A stretch of DNA of 50,334 nt from an uncultured Prevotella sp. (GCA_900314935.1 OMXE01000019.1:1-50334), one strand, 5' to 3'; shown: positions 8,712 to 18,798, counted from the first letter of the stretch. Made by a program: numbers and translations. Notes: generated from the letters alone by a model not told the origin.

Positions 8712-9614
8712 ATGAAGCAGAACGGGCGCGATGTGGCAAAAGCCTACCAGCGGTATTTGAAGCTGGAGAGGAACTTCACGGCAAATACCGTGGATGCATA
8801 CATGCGTGACCTGCAGAAGCTGGTGGATTACCTGCGTGCTGAGGGTATTGACCCGGTGGAGGTGAAGCTGGAGGACCTGCAGCACTTTGCGGCCTCGCTG
8901 CACGATATTGGTATTTCACCGCGCTCCCAATGCCGCATCCTGAGCGGTGTGCGGGCGTTCTATCGTTTCCTGTTCGTTGACGGCTGGGTAGATAGTGATC
9001 CGTCGGAGCTGTTGGAATCGCCGCAGATAGGCGAACACCTGCCCGAGGTGCTCTCTACCGAGGAGGTGGACATCCTGGAAAAAGCTATCGACCTGTCTAA
9101 ATGGGAAGGTCATCGTAACAAAGCCATTATCGAAGTACTGTTTTCCTGCGGACTGCGAGTGAGTGAACTAGTGAACCTGAAACTGTCGAACCTCTATCTC
9201 GACGAGGAGTTCCTGCGGGTAGAGGGAAAGGGAAGGAAGGAACGCTTGGTACCTATTTCTCCACGAGCCATCAAGGAACTGGGCTATTGGTTTGACGACC
9301 GCTGCAGGATGGACATCAAACCCGGCGAGGAGGACTATGTGTTCCTGAACCGAAGGGGAGCCCATCTCACCCGCACCATGATCCTGATCATGATTAAACG
9401 ACTGGCTGAGGAGGCTGGAATACACAAAACCATCTCGCCACATACCCTCCGGCATTCTTTTGCCACGGCACTCTTAGAGGGCGGAGCCGACCTGCGTGCC
9501 ATTCAGGCCATGCTCGGTCATGAATCCATTGGAACCACCGAGATCTATACACATATTGATACACACACGTTGCGCGAGGAAATACTGAATCACCATCCAA
9601 GGAACATGCGGTGA
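8712..9614 (+). CDS. xerD: Site-specific tyrosine recombinase XerD
   Basis: XerD, with XerC, resolves chromosome dimers at dif in the septal region. The 300-residue protein has the SAM-like N-terminal core-binding domain and a complete tyrosine recombinase active site: R149 (CGLRVSEL), K173 (GKGRKERL), H244 and R247 (HTLRHSFAT), H270 (LGHES) and the nucleophile Y279 (TEIYTHID). Length and the lack of extra domains fit a housekeeping Xer protein and not an integrase of a mobile element. It could be XerC by naming, but the sequence is closer in style to the XerD group. The repeat-rich divergent region lies immediately upstream. Confidence 0.88.
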   Translation: MKQNGRDVAKAYQRYLKLERNFTANTVDAYMRDLQKLVDYLRAEGIDPVEVKLEDLQHFAASLHDIGISPRSQCRILSGVRAFYRFLFVDGWVDSDPSELLESPQIGEHLPEVLSTEEVDILEKAIDLSKWEGHRNKAIIEVLFSCGLRVSELVNLKLSNLYLDEEFLRVEGKGRKERLVPISPRAIKELGYWFDDRCRMDIKPGEEDYVFLNRRGAHLTRTMILIMIKRLAEEAGIHKTISPHTLRHSFATALLEGGADLRAIQAMLGHESIGTTEIYTHIDTHTLREEILNHHPRNMR

Positions 9615-9669
9615 TTTATTGTTTTATAATGTTAAATTATCGTTTTTCGATAAATTTTTATTGAAAACA

Positions 9670-9701
9670 TTTGGCTGTTTCAAAAAACGTTTGTACTTTT
9701 G
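9670..9701 (+). promoter_or_regulatory. Promoter of the DUF2975/XRE pair
   Basis: TTTG (9670-9673) and TACTTTTG (9694-9701) are separated by 20 nt. The leader to the ATG at 9728 is about 20 nt. This rules out the longer frame from TTG at 9671, which would overlap the promoter. Confidence 0.7.
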
Positions 9702-9727
9702 CAAACGAAATAACAACTGTAAATGGA

Positions 9728-10378
9728 ATGAAGACAAAACTGAATATTATTTGTGGACTCATCTTTGTAGTGATTATAGCAAGCTGTATGGGTGCGGCGT
9801 TCGACTTCAACATCGGAAGGAACGAGGCAAACCACGATATGGGGGTACAGGTTGACAATGCTGAGCAACAGGTGCTTGATGCCGATCTGGTGGAGCTGAT
9901 TCCACTTGGCGACAAGCGTACAGCCGTGAAAGTGAAGAATGCCACCACGGGAAAGGAAATCAATGCCTGGCCGACAAAGATGTATGTAGAGACAGATTCG
10001 TACGAACCCAAGAGCACAGGGGCTTATCTGCTGGAGACTTTCGCTGCCGTTATCGGCCTGATTGGTTTCGCGGGCGGAATGTTCACATTCATCTGGTTTA
10101 TCATCAGGGTAAACGGCAGTCATATATTCGACAGGAAGAACATCGTCCTGCTTCGGATTACAGGTACAGGATTGCTTGTCTATGGTGTTATATCTATGGT
10201 GTGGAGCATACTGACACGCATCCATACCGTGGCAGTTTTCTCGCTCGACGGCTATGCTAACAACTGGCTGGGAGGACTTGAATACGCCCCGATTCTCTTA
10301 GGACTCATCGCGTTCGTGGCAGCACAGGTGTTTGCCATGGCTCATCAAATGAAAGAAGACCAGGAATTAACGATTTAA
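9728..10378 (+). CDS. DUF2975-type membrane protein
   Basis: This 216-residue protein has an N-terminal hydrophobic segment (LNIICGLIFVVIIASC), an extracytoplasmic loop of about 75 residues, then three further membrane helices (around TFAAVIGLIGFAGGMFTFI, LLRITGTGLLVYGVISMV and PILLGLIAFVAAQVFAMA). This layout, and its pairing with a tiny XRE regulator only 4 nt downstream, is that of DUF2975 proteins. These families occur together in Firmicutes and Bacteroidetes; the molecular function is not established. The Cys at about residue 20 could form a lipobox, but a plain membrane anchor is more likely. Confidence 0.75.
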   Translation: MKTKLNIICGLIFVVIIASCMGAAFDFNIGRNEANHDMGVQVDNAEQQVLDADLVELIPLGDKRTAVKVKNATTGKEINAWPTKMYVETDSYEPKSTGAYLLETFAAVIGLIGFAGGMFTFIWFIIRVNGSHIFDRKNIVLLRITGTGLLVYGVISMVWSILTRIHTVAVFSLDGYANNWLGGLEYAPILLGLIAFVAAQVFAMAHQMKEDQELTI

Positions 10379-10382
10379 GGCT

Positions 10383-10607
10383 ATGGGCAGGATTATAGTA
10401 AACTTGGACGTGGAGATGGCGAAGCGGAAGATCGCACTGGGCGAACTGGCCGAGAAAGTGGGGTTAACGCCTGCGAACCTCTCGATCCTGAAAACAGGGA
10501 AGGCACGGGCTATCCGCTTCTCTACCCTCGAAACGATTTGTCGTGAGCTGGGCTGTCAGCCGGGGGATATCCTGGAGTATAGGGAAGAAAATGATGAGGA
10601 TGTGTAG
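10383..10607 (+). CDS. Small XRE/Cro-C1-type helix-turn-helix regulator
   Basis: A 74-residue protein made of one HTH_3/YozG-like DNA-binding domain. IALGELAEKVGLTPANLSIL forms helices 2-3, followed by RFSTLETICRELGCQPGDIL, the typical C-terminal half. It starts 4 nt after the DUF2975 gene, so translational coupling is likely. By analogy with other DUF2975/XRE pairs, the regulator probably controls its own operon and may respond through the membrane partner; that is inference. Confidence 0.85.
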   Translation: MGRIIVNLDVEMAKRKIALGELAEKVGLTPANLSILKTGKARAIRFSTLETICRELGCQPGDILEYREENDEDV

Positions 10608-10685
10608 TTTTTCCTTATCATGGATAGTCTAACGAGTAAAGAGAGTTCAAATATCGGATATTAATCATTTATTAAATATAGTATT

Positions 10686-13496
10686 ATGCGTTTAAGAAAA
10701 CTTTTCATGATGGCATTTCTCTTCATCGCCGTATGTGCTACGGCGCAGCAAATGCCACAACTTCCAGTTGACAAAGACGTGAGGATTGGTAAACTGGACA
10801 ACGGACTGACTTATTACATCCGTTACAACAACTGGCCGGAAAACCGGGCTGAGTTCTACATCGCACAGAAAGTGGGATCTATCCAGGAGAATGAAGACCA
10901 GCGCGGATTGGCTCACTTCCTGGAGCACATGTGCTTCAACGGTACGCAGAATTTCCCCGGTAACGAGGTGATGCGCTATTGCGAGAGCATTGGTGTGCAG
11001 TTTGGTGTTGACCTGAATGCCTACACCAGCTACGACCGTACTGTGTACAATATCTCGAATGTGCCTACGGCCAGAACAGGTGCTCAGGACAGCTGTCTGC
11101 TGATCTTGCACGACTGGGCTGACGGTTTGCTTCTCGAACCCGAGGAGATCGACAAGGAGCGTGGTGTGATCCATGAGGAATGGCGCCTGAGTAGCACCGC
11201 AGAGGGGCGTATGATCGAACGCAGTCTGCCCAAGCTCTATCCGGGCAGTAAGTACGGACAGCGCTTTCCTATCGGTCTGATGGAGGTGGTTGACAACTTC
11301 AAGCCGCAGACCTTGCGCGACTACTACGAGAAATGGTACCATCCAGGTAACCAGGCTATCATCGTGGTGGGTGATGTGGATGTTGACCGCATCGAAGGTA
11401 AGATCAAGGAACTGTTCGGTGGTATCAAGACACCTGAGAATCCTGCACCCGTGTTGGATGAGCAGGTTCCTGACAACGATACACCTATTTATATTGTTGA
11501 GAAGGACAAGGAGCAGAAAACCAATGGCGTGGAAATGATGATCAAGCACGATGCCTTCCCCGACTCATTGAAGAACACCGTGGCTTATGTCTTGAACAAC
11601 TACATCAGAGGGCGCGCTATTGGTATGCTCAATGGTCGTCTGCAAGAGCTTGCTCAACAGCCCGACTGCCCCTTTGTGGGTGCTGGGGTAAATGATGGCA
11701 GATATGTCTACTCAAAGACGAAGGAGGCACTCGACATCGATGTGTCACCGAAGGATGGAAAGCTGGAGGCTGCATTGGCAGCAGCATTCAAAGAGGCTCG
11801 TCGTGCCGCTGAGTTCGGCTTCACAGCTACTGAGTTCCAGCGCTCGAAGTCTGACTACGAGAGCTATCTTGAGAAGTCGTACAGCAACAAGGACAAGCGT
11901 ACCAATGCGCAGTTCGTGAACGAGTACGTGGAGAACTTCTTGGAAAACGACCCGATTGTTTCAATTGATGATTACTATACCCTGATGAAGCAGATCATGC
12001 CCGCTATTCCGCTGGAGGTGGTCAACGAGTACATGAAGGAGCTTGTTCCCGCATCGGATACAAACATGGTGGTGATTACCATGCTCAGCGAGAAAGAAGG
12101 AAACGTGTATCCCACAGAGGCTTCTCTGAAGAAGGCTGTTGATGAGGCACGTGCTGAAAAGCTCACCGCCTATGTGGATAATGTGAAGGATGAGCCGCTG
12201 ATGACCACGCTGCCTAAACATGGTGCTATCCTGGAGACCAAGAAGAGTGATAAGTTCGACTATCAGACGCTGCTTCTCTCAAATGGTGTGAAGGTAGTGC
12301 TGAAGAAGACCGACTACAAGAAGGACCAGGTGCTCCTGAGTGGTTCATCAGAAGGTGGCTCCTCACTCTATACGGAAAAGGATATTCCTAACCTGAGTAT
12401 GTTCAACCGGGTTATCAACGCCAGCGGACTGGGTAGCTTCTCTTCTACAGAACTGAGGAAGGCCTTGGCTGGAAAGATTGCCAGTGCCAGCATCAACCTG
12501 GCAGAGCGCAAGCAATCGGTTAGCGGTAGCTCTACACCTACGGATATGGAGACCATGTTCCAGCTGATCTACCTGTACTTCACCAAGATACAGAAAGACC
12601 AGAAGTCGTTCGACAACTTGATGAATACCATGGAACTGCAGCTTAAGAACAAAGCCAGCGATCCGATGCAGGTGTTCCAGGATTCTGTTATAGCCACGGT
12701 GCAAAATCATAACAAATGGGCTACACCGATTGATCTGAAGGGCTTGAAGAAGGTGAACTATGACCGTATTCTGCAGATCGCCAAGGAGCGTTTCAGCTAT
12801 GCCGACGGCTATACCTTTACCATCATCGGTAACTTCGATGAGGATTCTATCCGTCCGCTCATTGAAACCTACCTCGCTTCACTGCCCGTAAACGGTAATG
12901 TGAAGAAGAGCCATAAGGTGGTTGACGTTGCGAAAGGTAACATCAAAAACAGCTTCAAACGGAAGATGGAAACGCCGCAGGCTATTTCTGCGATGATCTG
13001 GACCAACGAGGATATGGAGTATAACCTGGAGAATGTGGTTAAGGCCGACATGGCAGGACAGTTGCTCATGATGATCTACCTGAAGAAGATCCGCGAGGAA
13101 GCCAGTGCAGCATATACATGTAGCGCACAGGGTCAGTTCCAGCGTGACGAGTTTGATAAGATGGTCTTGATTCAGGTGGTTTGCCCGATGAAACCGGAGA
13201 AATCTGACGAGGCCCTGAAGATCATGAGCGAGGAGGTTCCCGCCCTGGCAAAGAGCTGTGATGCTGACATGCTGACCAAGGTGAAGGAGTATATGCTGAA
13301 GAGCTTCGATGATGCTACCCAGACCAATAGCTATTGGAAGAGCATTGTTGATAACAACCGCATGTTCGGTCTTGACTTCCATACCAACTTCAAGAAAGTG
13401 GTGGAGGCTCAGACTCCCGAGAGCATCTGTAAGTTTATGCAGGAGTTCCTGAAGCCGGGTAACAAGATAGAAGTTACCATTATGCCGAAGGAGTAG
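10686..13496 (+). CDS. M16 family (pitrilysin-type) zinc metalloprotease
   Basis: A 936-residue exported protease with two fused M16 halves. A signal peptide (residues 1-20, cleaving near ATAQQ) precedes the catalytic half with the inverted zinc motif HFLEH (H77, E80, H81) and the distal glutamate in EERGVIHEEW-like context (KERGVIHEEW near residue 160). The second half is the non-catalytic M16_C repeat. Such enzymes degrade peptides in the periplasm and are common in Bacteroidetes. It has its own 78-nt upstream gap and no obvious operon partner. Convergent or overlapping ORFs in other frames are shadows. Confidence 0.93.
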   Translation: MRLRKLFMMAFLFIAVCATAQQMPQLPVDKDVRIGKLDNGLTYYIRYNNWPENRAEFYIAQKVGSIQENEDQRGLAHFLEHMCFNGTQNFPGNEVMRYCESIGVQFGVDLNAYTSYDRTVYNISNVPTARTGAQDSCLLILHDWADGLLLEPEEIDKERGVIHEEWRLSSTAEGRMIERSLPKLYPGSKYGQRFPIGLMEVVDNFKPQTLRDYYEKWYHPGNQAIIVVGDVDVDRIEGKIKELFGGIKTPENPAPVLDEQVPDNDTPIYIVEKDKEQKTNGVEMMIKHDAFPDSLKNTVAYVLNNYIRGRAIGMLNGRLQELAQQPDCPFVGAGVNDGRYVYSKTKEALDIDVSPKDGKLEAALAAAFKEARRAAEFGFTATEFQRSKSDYESYLEKSYSNKDKRTNAQFVNEYVENFLENDPIVSIDDYYTLMKQIMPAIPLEVVNEYMKELVPASDTNMVVITMLSEKEGNVYPTEASLKKAVDEARAEKLTAYVDNVKDEPLMTTLPKHGAILETKKSDKFDYQTLLLSNGVKVVLKKTDYKKDQVLLSGSSEGGSSLYTEKDIPNLSMFNRVINASGLGSFSSTELRKALAGKIASASINLAERKQSVSGSSTPTDMETMFQLIYLYFTKIQKDQKSFDNLMNTMELQLKNKASDPMQVFQDSVIATVQNHNKWATPIDLKGLKKVNYDRILQIAKERFSYADGYTFTIIGNFDEDSIRPLIETYLASLPVNGNVKKSHKVVDVAKGNIKNSFKRKMETPQAISAMIWTNEDMEYNLENVVKADMAGQLLMMIYLKKIREEASAAYTCSAQGQFQRDEFDKMVLIQVVCPMKPEKSDEALKIMSEEVPALAKSCDADMLTKVKEYMLKSFDDATQTNSYWKSIVDNNRMFGLDFHTNFKKVVEAQTPESICKFMQEFLKPGNKIEVTIMPKE

Positions 13497-13540
13497 TATA
13501 CCTATAGATAGTGAGAATCCATAAATAATTCTGATTTTCT

Positions 13541-13571
13541 TTTGAGAATCCCCAAAATTGCCGTACCTTTG
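13541..13571 (+). promoter_or_regulatory. metK promoter
   Basis: TTTG (13541-13544) and TACCTTTG (13564-13571) are 19 nt apart. The leader is only about 25 nt, so there is no space for a SAM riboswitch ahead of the ATG at 13601. Confidence 0.8.
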
Positions 13572-13600
13572 CACCCTAATATTTATTAAGGTGTAAAGGT

Positions 13601-14857
13601 ATGGCTTATTTATTTACTTCAGAATCCGTTTCAGAGGGACATCCCGACAAGGTGTCCGACCAGATTTCCGATGCTTTGCTCGATCAGTTCCTGGCATACG
13701 ACGATAAGGCGCGTTGTGCCATCGAGACGTTTGTAACTACCGGACAGGCGGTGATCATGGGTGAGGTGCACTCTGATGCCTATATCGACCTGCAGACCAT
13801 CGCCCGTAAGACGATCAAGAAAATCGGATATACAAAGAGTGAATACCAGTTCGATGGTGACTCTTGCGGAATCCTTACCAGTATCCATGAGCAGAGCGTG
13901 GATATCAACAGGGGCGTTGACAAGGCGGATGCTGATGATCAGGGCGCTGGCGACCAGGGTATGATGTTTGGTTATGCCGTGAATGAAACAGAGAACCTGA
14001 TGCCTGTAAGTCTTGACCTTGCACACCTGATTATGCGAACCTTGGCTGATATCCGCAAGGAGGGGAAGGTGATGACTTACCTTCGTCCGGATGCAAAGAG
14101 TCAGGTAACGGTGGAATACTCTGACGAGGGTGTTCCCCAGCGCATCGATACCATCGTTGTCTCTACACAGCATGACGAGTTCGACGAGGATGAGGCTATG
14201 CTCAAACGTATCAAGGATGATGTCATCAATATCCTGATTCCGCGGGTAAAGCAGCAGATTCACTCTCAGAAGGTGCTCGACCTCTTCGGATTCGACATCA
14301 ACTACCTGGTGAACCCCACTGGAAAATTCGTCATCGGCGGTCCTCATGGGGATACGGGTCTTACAGGACGTAAGATCATTGTTGACACCTATGGCGGAAA
14401 GGGTGCTCATGGAGGTGGTGCCTTCTCAGGCAAGGACTCATCAAAGGTGGATCGCTCTGCTGCCTATGCCGCCCGTTACATCGCCAAGAACATGGTAGCT
14501 GCCGGTGTGGCTGATGAGATGTTGGTGCAGTTGAGCTACGCTATCGGTGTGGCTAAGCCCGTAAGCATCTATGTGAACACGTATGGGAAGAGTCATGTAA
14601 ACATGCCCGACAGTGAGATAGCCAACCGTATTGGAAAGATGTTCGACCTGCGTCCGAAAGCCATCGAGCGCATGCTGAAACTTCGTCAGCCGATGTATCT
14701 GGAGACTGCAGCCTATGGACATATGGGTCGCAAGAACGAGGTGGTGAAGAAGACATTCACCAGTTTCTATCACGAAACCAAGACCATCGAGGTGGAGCTC
14801 TTCACTTGGGAGAAGCTCGACCGGGTGGATGAGATCCGTAAGGCATTCTTCGGCTGA
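13601..14857 (+). CDS. metK: S-adenosylmethionine synthetase
   Basis: MetK condenses ATP and methionine to S-adenosylmethionine in the cytosol. The 418-residue protein shows the N-terminal [19 protein letters not shown] motif, the ATP-binding [12 protein letters not shown] and the glycine-rich [19 protein letters not shown]. It is 20-30 residues longer than the E. coli enzyme because of a small insertion in the middle (around [17 protein letters not shown]), as usual in Bacteroidetes. The DUF4271-hemD cluster follows after 34 nt with no terminator, so readthrough is plausible. Confidence 0.97.
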   Translation: MAYLFTSESVSEGHPDKVSDQISDALLDQFLAYDDKARCAIETFVTTGQAVIMGEVHSDAYIDLQTIARKTIKKIGYTKSEYQFDGDSCGILTSIHEQSVDINRGVDKADADDQGAGDQGMMFGYAVNETENLMPVSLDLAHLIMRTLADIRKEGKVMTYLRPDAKSQVTVEYSDEGVPQRIDTIVVSTQHDEFDEDEAMLKRIKDDVINILIPRVKQQIHSQKVLDLFGFDINYLVNPTGKFVIGGPHGDTGLTGRKIIVDTYGGKGAHGGGAFSGKDSSKVDRSAAYAARYIAKNMVAAGVADEMLVQLSYAIGVAKPVSIYVNTYGKSHVNMPDSEIANRIGKMFDLRPKAIERMLKLRQPMYLETAAYGHMGRKNEVVKKTFTSFYHETKTIEVELFTWEKLDRVDEIRKAFFG

Positions 14858-14891
14858 TTAGATTCCCGTTTTACCATCCGTAGGCAGAAAG

Positions 14892-15986
14892 ATGCACACA
14901 GATTGGTTCCAGCAGCAGGATACGTTGCAGCAAGTACGCCCGTCGGCTCAACCGGTTACAGAGCCAGTGGAAGGTACAACCTCGGAGGCTTCTCTTGAGG
15001 AAGAGACTACTGTTGCCGTTCCACAGGAGAATACACCCAAACCAAAACATACTTATCAGGTACTGCAGCAGCTGCCGCCCAATGCCACACCTGCCCAACA
15101 AGACTCAGCTATCCAGTCGGTATTTCAGCCTGAATTAAAGTCTTTAGGCACTCAGGATACCTTGTTCTTATCTGCTAACGACAGTGTAAAGGATACTACA
15201 GACATCAATTTCTCTCATTACTACCGGGAGGGCTTTTTTACCAATAACGCTTTGTTGCATCCGGAACTGAATGTGGAGCGTTATGGCGTGGCTGGCGACC
15301 CTATGCCTTACTCTATCCAGAACGATGATGTGATCACGGGTCTGTTGTTGGGATGTTTCCTGTTGATGATGTTCTCTTTCTCGCGTCTTCACCATTTCAT
15401 CCTGCAACAAGCAAAAAGCTTCTTCCATATTCAGCGCAGCGAGAACGTAACGGTCACAACAGAGACATCAGATGAGTTCCGCTTCCAGTTCTTCATGGTG
15501 GCGCTAACCTGTCTTCTCTGGGCGCTTCTTGCTTTTTTCTATACACAGGCAAAAGTAGCCGACACGTTCATTCTACGATCGCAGTATCAGCTCATTGCTA
15601 TTTTCTTCGGTTGTTTCTGTGTATATTTCTTGTTGAAAGGAATGCTTTATCCCATACTGAATTCTCTCTTCTTTAACAGGAAAAAAAATGAACAATGGAT
15701 GAAGTCAATACTCTACCTCTCAGCCATGGAAGGAATAGTATTGTTCCCTATTGTTATGTTACAGAGTTATTTCGGTATTTCTGTGCAAAGTGCCATCATT
15801 TATGCTGCGATTGTTTTAATTTTAGTGAAATTATTGACGATTTACAAGTGCTTTGTAATCTTTTTCAGGCAAAATGGGGCCGTTCTGCAAATAATTTTGT
15901 ACTTTTGTGCGCTCGAAATAATTCCCATGCTCGCCTTGGCGGGTTCTTTGGTGATGATAGTTGATTATTTGAAAATAAATTTTTAG
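14892..15986 (+). CDS. DUF4271 family membrane protein
   Basis: The 364-residue protein has a long polar, Gln/Thr/Pro-rich N-terminal part (residues 1-140) and a C-terminal half with about six to eight membrane helices, beginning at DVITGLLLGCFLLMMFSFSR. DUF4271 proteins are a Bacteroidetes family that typically sits immediately upstream of the uroporphyrinogen-III synthase gene, as here (7-nt gap). The function is unknown. The last helix-coding region contains a TACTTTTG box (15900-15907) that could serve hemD. Confidence 0.8.
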   Translation: MHTDWFQQQDTLQQVRPSAQPVTEPVEGTTSEASLEEETTVAVPQENTPKPKHTYQVLQQLPPNATPAQQDSAIQSVFQPELKSLGTQDTLFLSANDSVKDTTDINFSHYYREGFFTNNALLHPELNVERYGVAGDPMPYSIQNDDVITGLLLGCFLLMMFSFSRLHHFILQQAKSFFHIQRSENVTVTTETSDEFRFQFFMVALTCLLWALLAFFYTQAKVADTFILRSQYQLIAIFFGCFCVYFLLKGMLYPILNSLFFNRKKNEQWMKSILYLSAMEGIVLFPIVMLQSYFGISVQSAIIYAAIVLILVKLLTIYKCFVIFFRQNGAVLQIILYFCALEIIPMLALAGSLVMIVDYLKINF

Positions 15987-15993
15987 GACATCA

Positions 15994-16743
15994 ATGATAA
16001 AGAAAATTCTCATTTCACAGCCACAGCCAACCAGTGACAAGTCTCCATATTTTGACATCGCAAGGGACTATGATGTAGATCTTATCTTCCGGCCGTTCAT
16101 CAAAGTGGAGGGATTGACATCCAAGGAATTCCGTCAGCAGAAAGTGAGCATCACAGGGCATACTGCCATTGTGTTCACCTCTCGCCATGCGATTGACAAT
16201 TTCTTCAAGTTGGCTAAGGAGATGCGATTGGAGATTCCTGAGGATATGAAATACTTCTGCGTAACCGAGCAGATTGCTTTCTATATTCAGAAATATGTGC
16301 AATATCGCAAACGAAAGGTGTTTTTCGGTCAGACAGGAAAGATCGCAGATCTGGTTCCTTCGATGGTTAAGCATAAGACAGAGAAGTTCTTGATTCCTAT
16401 GAGCGATGTGCATGACGATAGTGTGAAGGAACTGCTCGACTCGAAAAAACTGCAACACACCGAGTGTATCATGTACCGTACGGTAAGCAATGATTTCACG
16501 GAGGAGGAGGTGAAAGCCTTCGACTATGATATGTGTGTGTTCTTCAGTCCTGCAGGCATCAACGCCTTTACCAAGACCTTCGGATCATCGAAGAATGATA
16601 TCGCCGTGGCAACCTTCGGACCCTCTACTTCCAAGTCTGCCCATGAGGCAGGCCTGAATGTGGTTATAGAAGCTCCTTCAGAGAAGTTCCCTTCAATGAC
16701 AGGTGCATTGAAATCCTATCTGGCACGTCAGGACGAAGACTAA
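15994..16743 (+). CDS. hemD: Uroporphyrinogen-III synthase family protein
   Basis: HemD cyclises and inverts ring D of hydroxymethylbilane in tetrapyrrole synthesis. The 249-residue sequence follows the two-lobed HemD fold: an N-terminal ISQPQP strand, TAIVFTSRHAIDNFF closing lobe 1, and FFSPAGINAF with VATFGPSTSKSAHEAG in lobe 2. Sequence conservation in this family is low, so the call rests on these motifs and on the conserved DUF4271-hemD-rnpA order. No other haem genes are in the window, so a complete pathway cannot be inferred. Confidence 0.85.
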   Translation: MIKKILISQPQPTSDKSPYFDIARDYDVDLIFRPFIKVEGLTSKEFRQQKVSITGHTAIVFTSRHAIDNFFKLAKEMRLEIPEDMKYFCVTEQIAFYIQKYVQYRKRKVFFGQTGKIADLVPSMVKHKTEKFLIPMSDVHDDSVKELLDSKKLQHTECIMYRTVSNDFTEEEVKAFDYDMCVFFSPAGINAFTKTFGSSKNDIAVATFGPSTSKSAHEAGLNVVIEAPSEKFPSMTGALKSYLARQDED

Positions 16744-16745
16744 TC

Positions 16746-17126
16746 ATGCTTGATACCGCAGCTTTCACTTTGACTAAGGAAGAGCGCGTTTCAAGCAAGC
16801 GACTGATTGACGAGCTCTTTACGGGAAGCAACAGTCGTTCCATGGTGGCCTTTCCCATCCGACTTGTCTATATGCAAGTAGAGAACGACCATCCTCAGGC
16901 ACAGATCCTGGTGAGTGTATCCAAGCGGTATTTCAAGAAAGCGGTGAAACGCAACAGGGTGAAGCGACAGATCCGCGAGGCTTATCGGAAGAACAAGCAT
17001 CTTCTGCCAAAGCAAGAAGGAAAAGGTGTCGTACTGGCCTTTATCTGGCTCGATGATCATCTGCGTAGCAGTGAAGTGGTGGAACGCAAGGTGGTAAAAC
17101 TCCTGCAAGGACTATCTGAACGATGA
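16746..17126 (+). CDS. rnpA: Ribonuclease P protein component
   Basis: RnpA is the protein cofactor of RNase P, which removes 5' leaders from pre-tRNAs. The 126-residue basic protein has the family's RNR signature in [14 protein letters not shown] (around residues 75-88) and an N-terminal [17 protein letters not shown] helix. It starts 2 nt after hemD and its end overlaps yidD (ATGATGA region), pointing to tight translational coupling. Outside Bacteroidetes rnpA usually follows rpmH near dnaA; here it is in the hemD cluster, normal for this phylum. Confidence 0.95.
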   Translation: MLDTAAFTLTKEERVSSKRLIDELFTGSNSRSMVAFPIRLVYMQVENDHPQAQILVSVSKRYFKKAVKRNRVKRQIREAYRKNKHLLPKQEGKGVVLAFIWLDDHLRSSEVVERKVVKLLQGLSER

Positions 17127-17377
17127 TGAAAGTACTGAAAGCCATCATACATGGAGTGTCATGGGTGCTGGTGTCATTACTGCTCCTTCCCATCTGGTTT
17201 TATCAGAAGGCCATCTCGCCTTACACACCGCCTTCGTGCCGGTTCACACCTACCTGTTCGGAATATGCCCGTCAGGCTTTGCTGAAACATGGACCCATCA
17301 AAGGGTTGTGGCTGGCCATCAAGAGAATATCGCGCTGCCACCCCTGGGGAGGCTCCGGCTACGATCCGGTTCCTTAA
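17123..17377 (+). CDS. yidD: Membrane protein insertion efficiency factor YidD
   Basis: YidD is a small membrane-associated protein that assists YidC-dependent insertion of inner-membrane proteins. The 84-residue product has an amphipathic/hydrophobic N-terminus and the conserved core [20 protein letters not shown] with the Cys-x6-Cys spacing, followed by [13 protein letters not shown]. It overlaps rnpA by 4 nt, the usual rnpA-yidD pairing. Confidence 0.95.
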   Translation: MMKVLKAIIHGVSWVLVSLLLLPIWFYQKAISPYTPPSCRFTPTCSEYARQALLKHGPIKGLWLAIKRISRCHPWGGSGYDPVP

Positions 17378-17430
17378 CCCACAACACCCATTAAGCCCAT
17401 TAACCCCATAATGCCCATCAACCCCATTAA
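17378..17430. repeat. Degenerate CCCATTAA intergenic word repeat
   Basis: About five imperfect copies of a CCCATTAA/CCCCAT word fill the gap between yidD and tyrS. A reverse-complement relative (GGCATGATGG/GGTTTAATGGG words) fills 24688-24735. These simple-sequence tracts look like slippage products rather than regulatory sites. Confidence 0.6.
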
Positions 17431-17442
17431 AATAACAATAAA

Positions 17443-18738
17443 ATGAAAAATTTCGTAGAAGAACTTCGCTGGCGTGGAATGCTGGCACAGATCATGCCAG
17501 GAACAGAAGAACTGCTCCAGAAAGAAATGGTAACAGCCTATTTAGGAACAGACCCCACAGCCGATTCATTACATATTGGTCATCTCTGTGGCATCATGAT
17601 GCTGCGCCATCTGCAGCGCTGTGGCCACCGTCCCATCATCCTTGTTGGTGGTGCCACAGGTATGATTGGCGACCCTTCAGGAAAATCGCAGGAGCGAAAC
17701 CTGCTTAACGATGAGACCTTGCGTCATAACCAGGAGTGCATCAAACAACAAGTGGCTAAGTTCCTTGATTTCGAGTCGAAGGAACCGAATGCTGCCATCA
17801 TGGTGAACAACTACGACTGGATGAAGAATTTCACCTTCCTCGACTTTGCTCGTGAGGTGGGTAAGCACATCACTGTTAATTATATGATGGCTAAGGAATC
17901 GGTGCAGCAGCGTCTGAATGGTACGGCTCGCGACGGTTTGTCGTTCACAGAGTTTACCTATCAGCTCCTGCAGGGATACGATTTCCTCTATCTCTACCAG
18001 CATTATGGGGTGAAACTGCAGTTAGGTGGTAATGATCAATGGGGTAATATGACCACCGGTACTGAGCTTATCCGTCGTACATTGGGTAATGAGGTGGAGA
18101 CCTTCGCCCTTACCTGTCCGTTGATTACCAAGAGCGACGGTAAGAAGTTCGGTAAGACCGAGAGTGGTAATATCTGGCTCGATCCGAAGCGTACCACTCC
18201 TTATAAGTTCTATCAGTTCTGGCTGAACGTGAGCGATGATGATGCAGAACGTTATATCAAGATCTTCACCTCATTGGAGAAGGATGTGATTGATGCTTTG
18301 GTGGAAGAACACAAGCAGGATCCGGGTCGTAGAATCCTTCAGCGTCGCTTGGCAGAAGAGGTAACCGTAATGGTTCACTCTCGCGAGGCGCTTGATACTG
18401 CTATTGAGGCAAGTAACATCCTCTTCGGAAAGAGTACAAAGGAGAGTCTTCAGAAACTTGATGAGCAGACCTTCCTCGACGTGTTCGATGGCGTTCCACA
18501 GTATGAGATCAGTAAAGAGCAACTCGGACAGGCTGCCATTGAACTGCTCACAGCCTCTGCTCCTGTCTTCCCTTCAAAGGGTGAGATGCGAAAGATGGTA
18601 CAAGGTGGCGGCGTAAGTCTGAACAAGGAGAAGCTGACCGATCAGAACAGAATCATCACTTCAGATGACTTGATCGATGGTAAATATCTGCTGGCTCAGA
18701 AAGGAAAGAAGAACTATTTCCTCTTGACTGTGAAGTAA
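17443..18738 (+). CDS. tyrS: Tyrosyl-tRNA synthetase
   Basis: TyrS charges tRNA-Tyr. The 431-residue class I synthetase has the HIGH motif in [10 protein letters not shown] (near residue 43), the tyrosine/tRNA pocket GGNDQWGN and a KMSKS-equivalent KFGKT in [15 protein letters not shown]-terminal S4-like RNA-binding domain (about residues 360-431) contains [11 protein letters not shown]. It closes the DUF4271-hemD-rnpA-yidD-tyrS series; the 65-nt gap before it holds only word repeats. Confidence 0.97.
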   Translation: MKNFVEELRWRGMLAQIMPGTEELLQKEMVTAYLGTDPTADSLHIGHLCGIMMLRHLQRCGHRPIILVGGATGMIGDPSGKSQERNLLNDETLRHNQECIKQQVAKFLDFESKEPNAAIMVNNYDWMKNFTFLDFAREVGKHITVNYMMAKESVQQRLNGTARDGLSFTEFTYQLLQGYDFLYLYQHYGVKLQLGGNDQWGNMTTGTELIRRTLGNEVETFALTCPLITKSDGKKFGKTESGNIWLDPKRTTPYKFYQFWLNVSDDDAERYIKIFTSLEKDVIDALVEEHKQDPGRRILQRRLAEEVTVMVHSREALDTAIEASNILFGKSTKESLQKLDEQTFLDVFDGVPQYEISKEQLGQAAIELLTASAPVFPSKGEMRKMVQGGGVSLNKEKLTDQNRIITSDDLIDGKYLLAQKGKKNYFLLTVK

Positions 18739-18798
18739 TAAAATATACACGCTCGAGAAAAAAATAGCATTTTTCTTCTCACTTACTCAGATTTTTCG

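Noticed and set aside
8105..8712. Confirmed chromosomal origin oriC
   Set aside because: No TTATCCACA-type DnaA boxes and no dnaA/dnaN neighbours; the A/T block alone is not enough, so it is listed only as an open possibility.
8712..9614. XerD-like gene as the integrase of a mobile element
   Set aside because: Length, domain content and the housekeeping surroundings fit chromosomal Xer, and no attachment site pair was seen.
13572..13600. SAM riboswitch ahead of metK
   Set aside because: The leader after the -7 box is only about 25 nt, far too short.
15900..15907. Internal hemD promoter
   Set aside because: A TACTTTTG box is present but there is no -33 element at the right distance and it lies in coding sequence; mentioned only as a possibility.
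17161..17394. Alternative 77-codon frame over yidD
   Set aside because: It overlaps the well conserved yidD in another frame with no motif.
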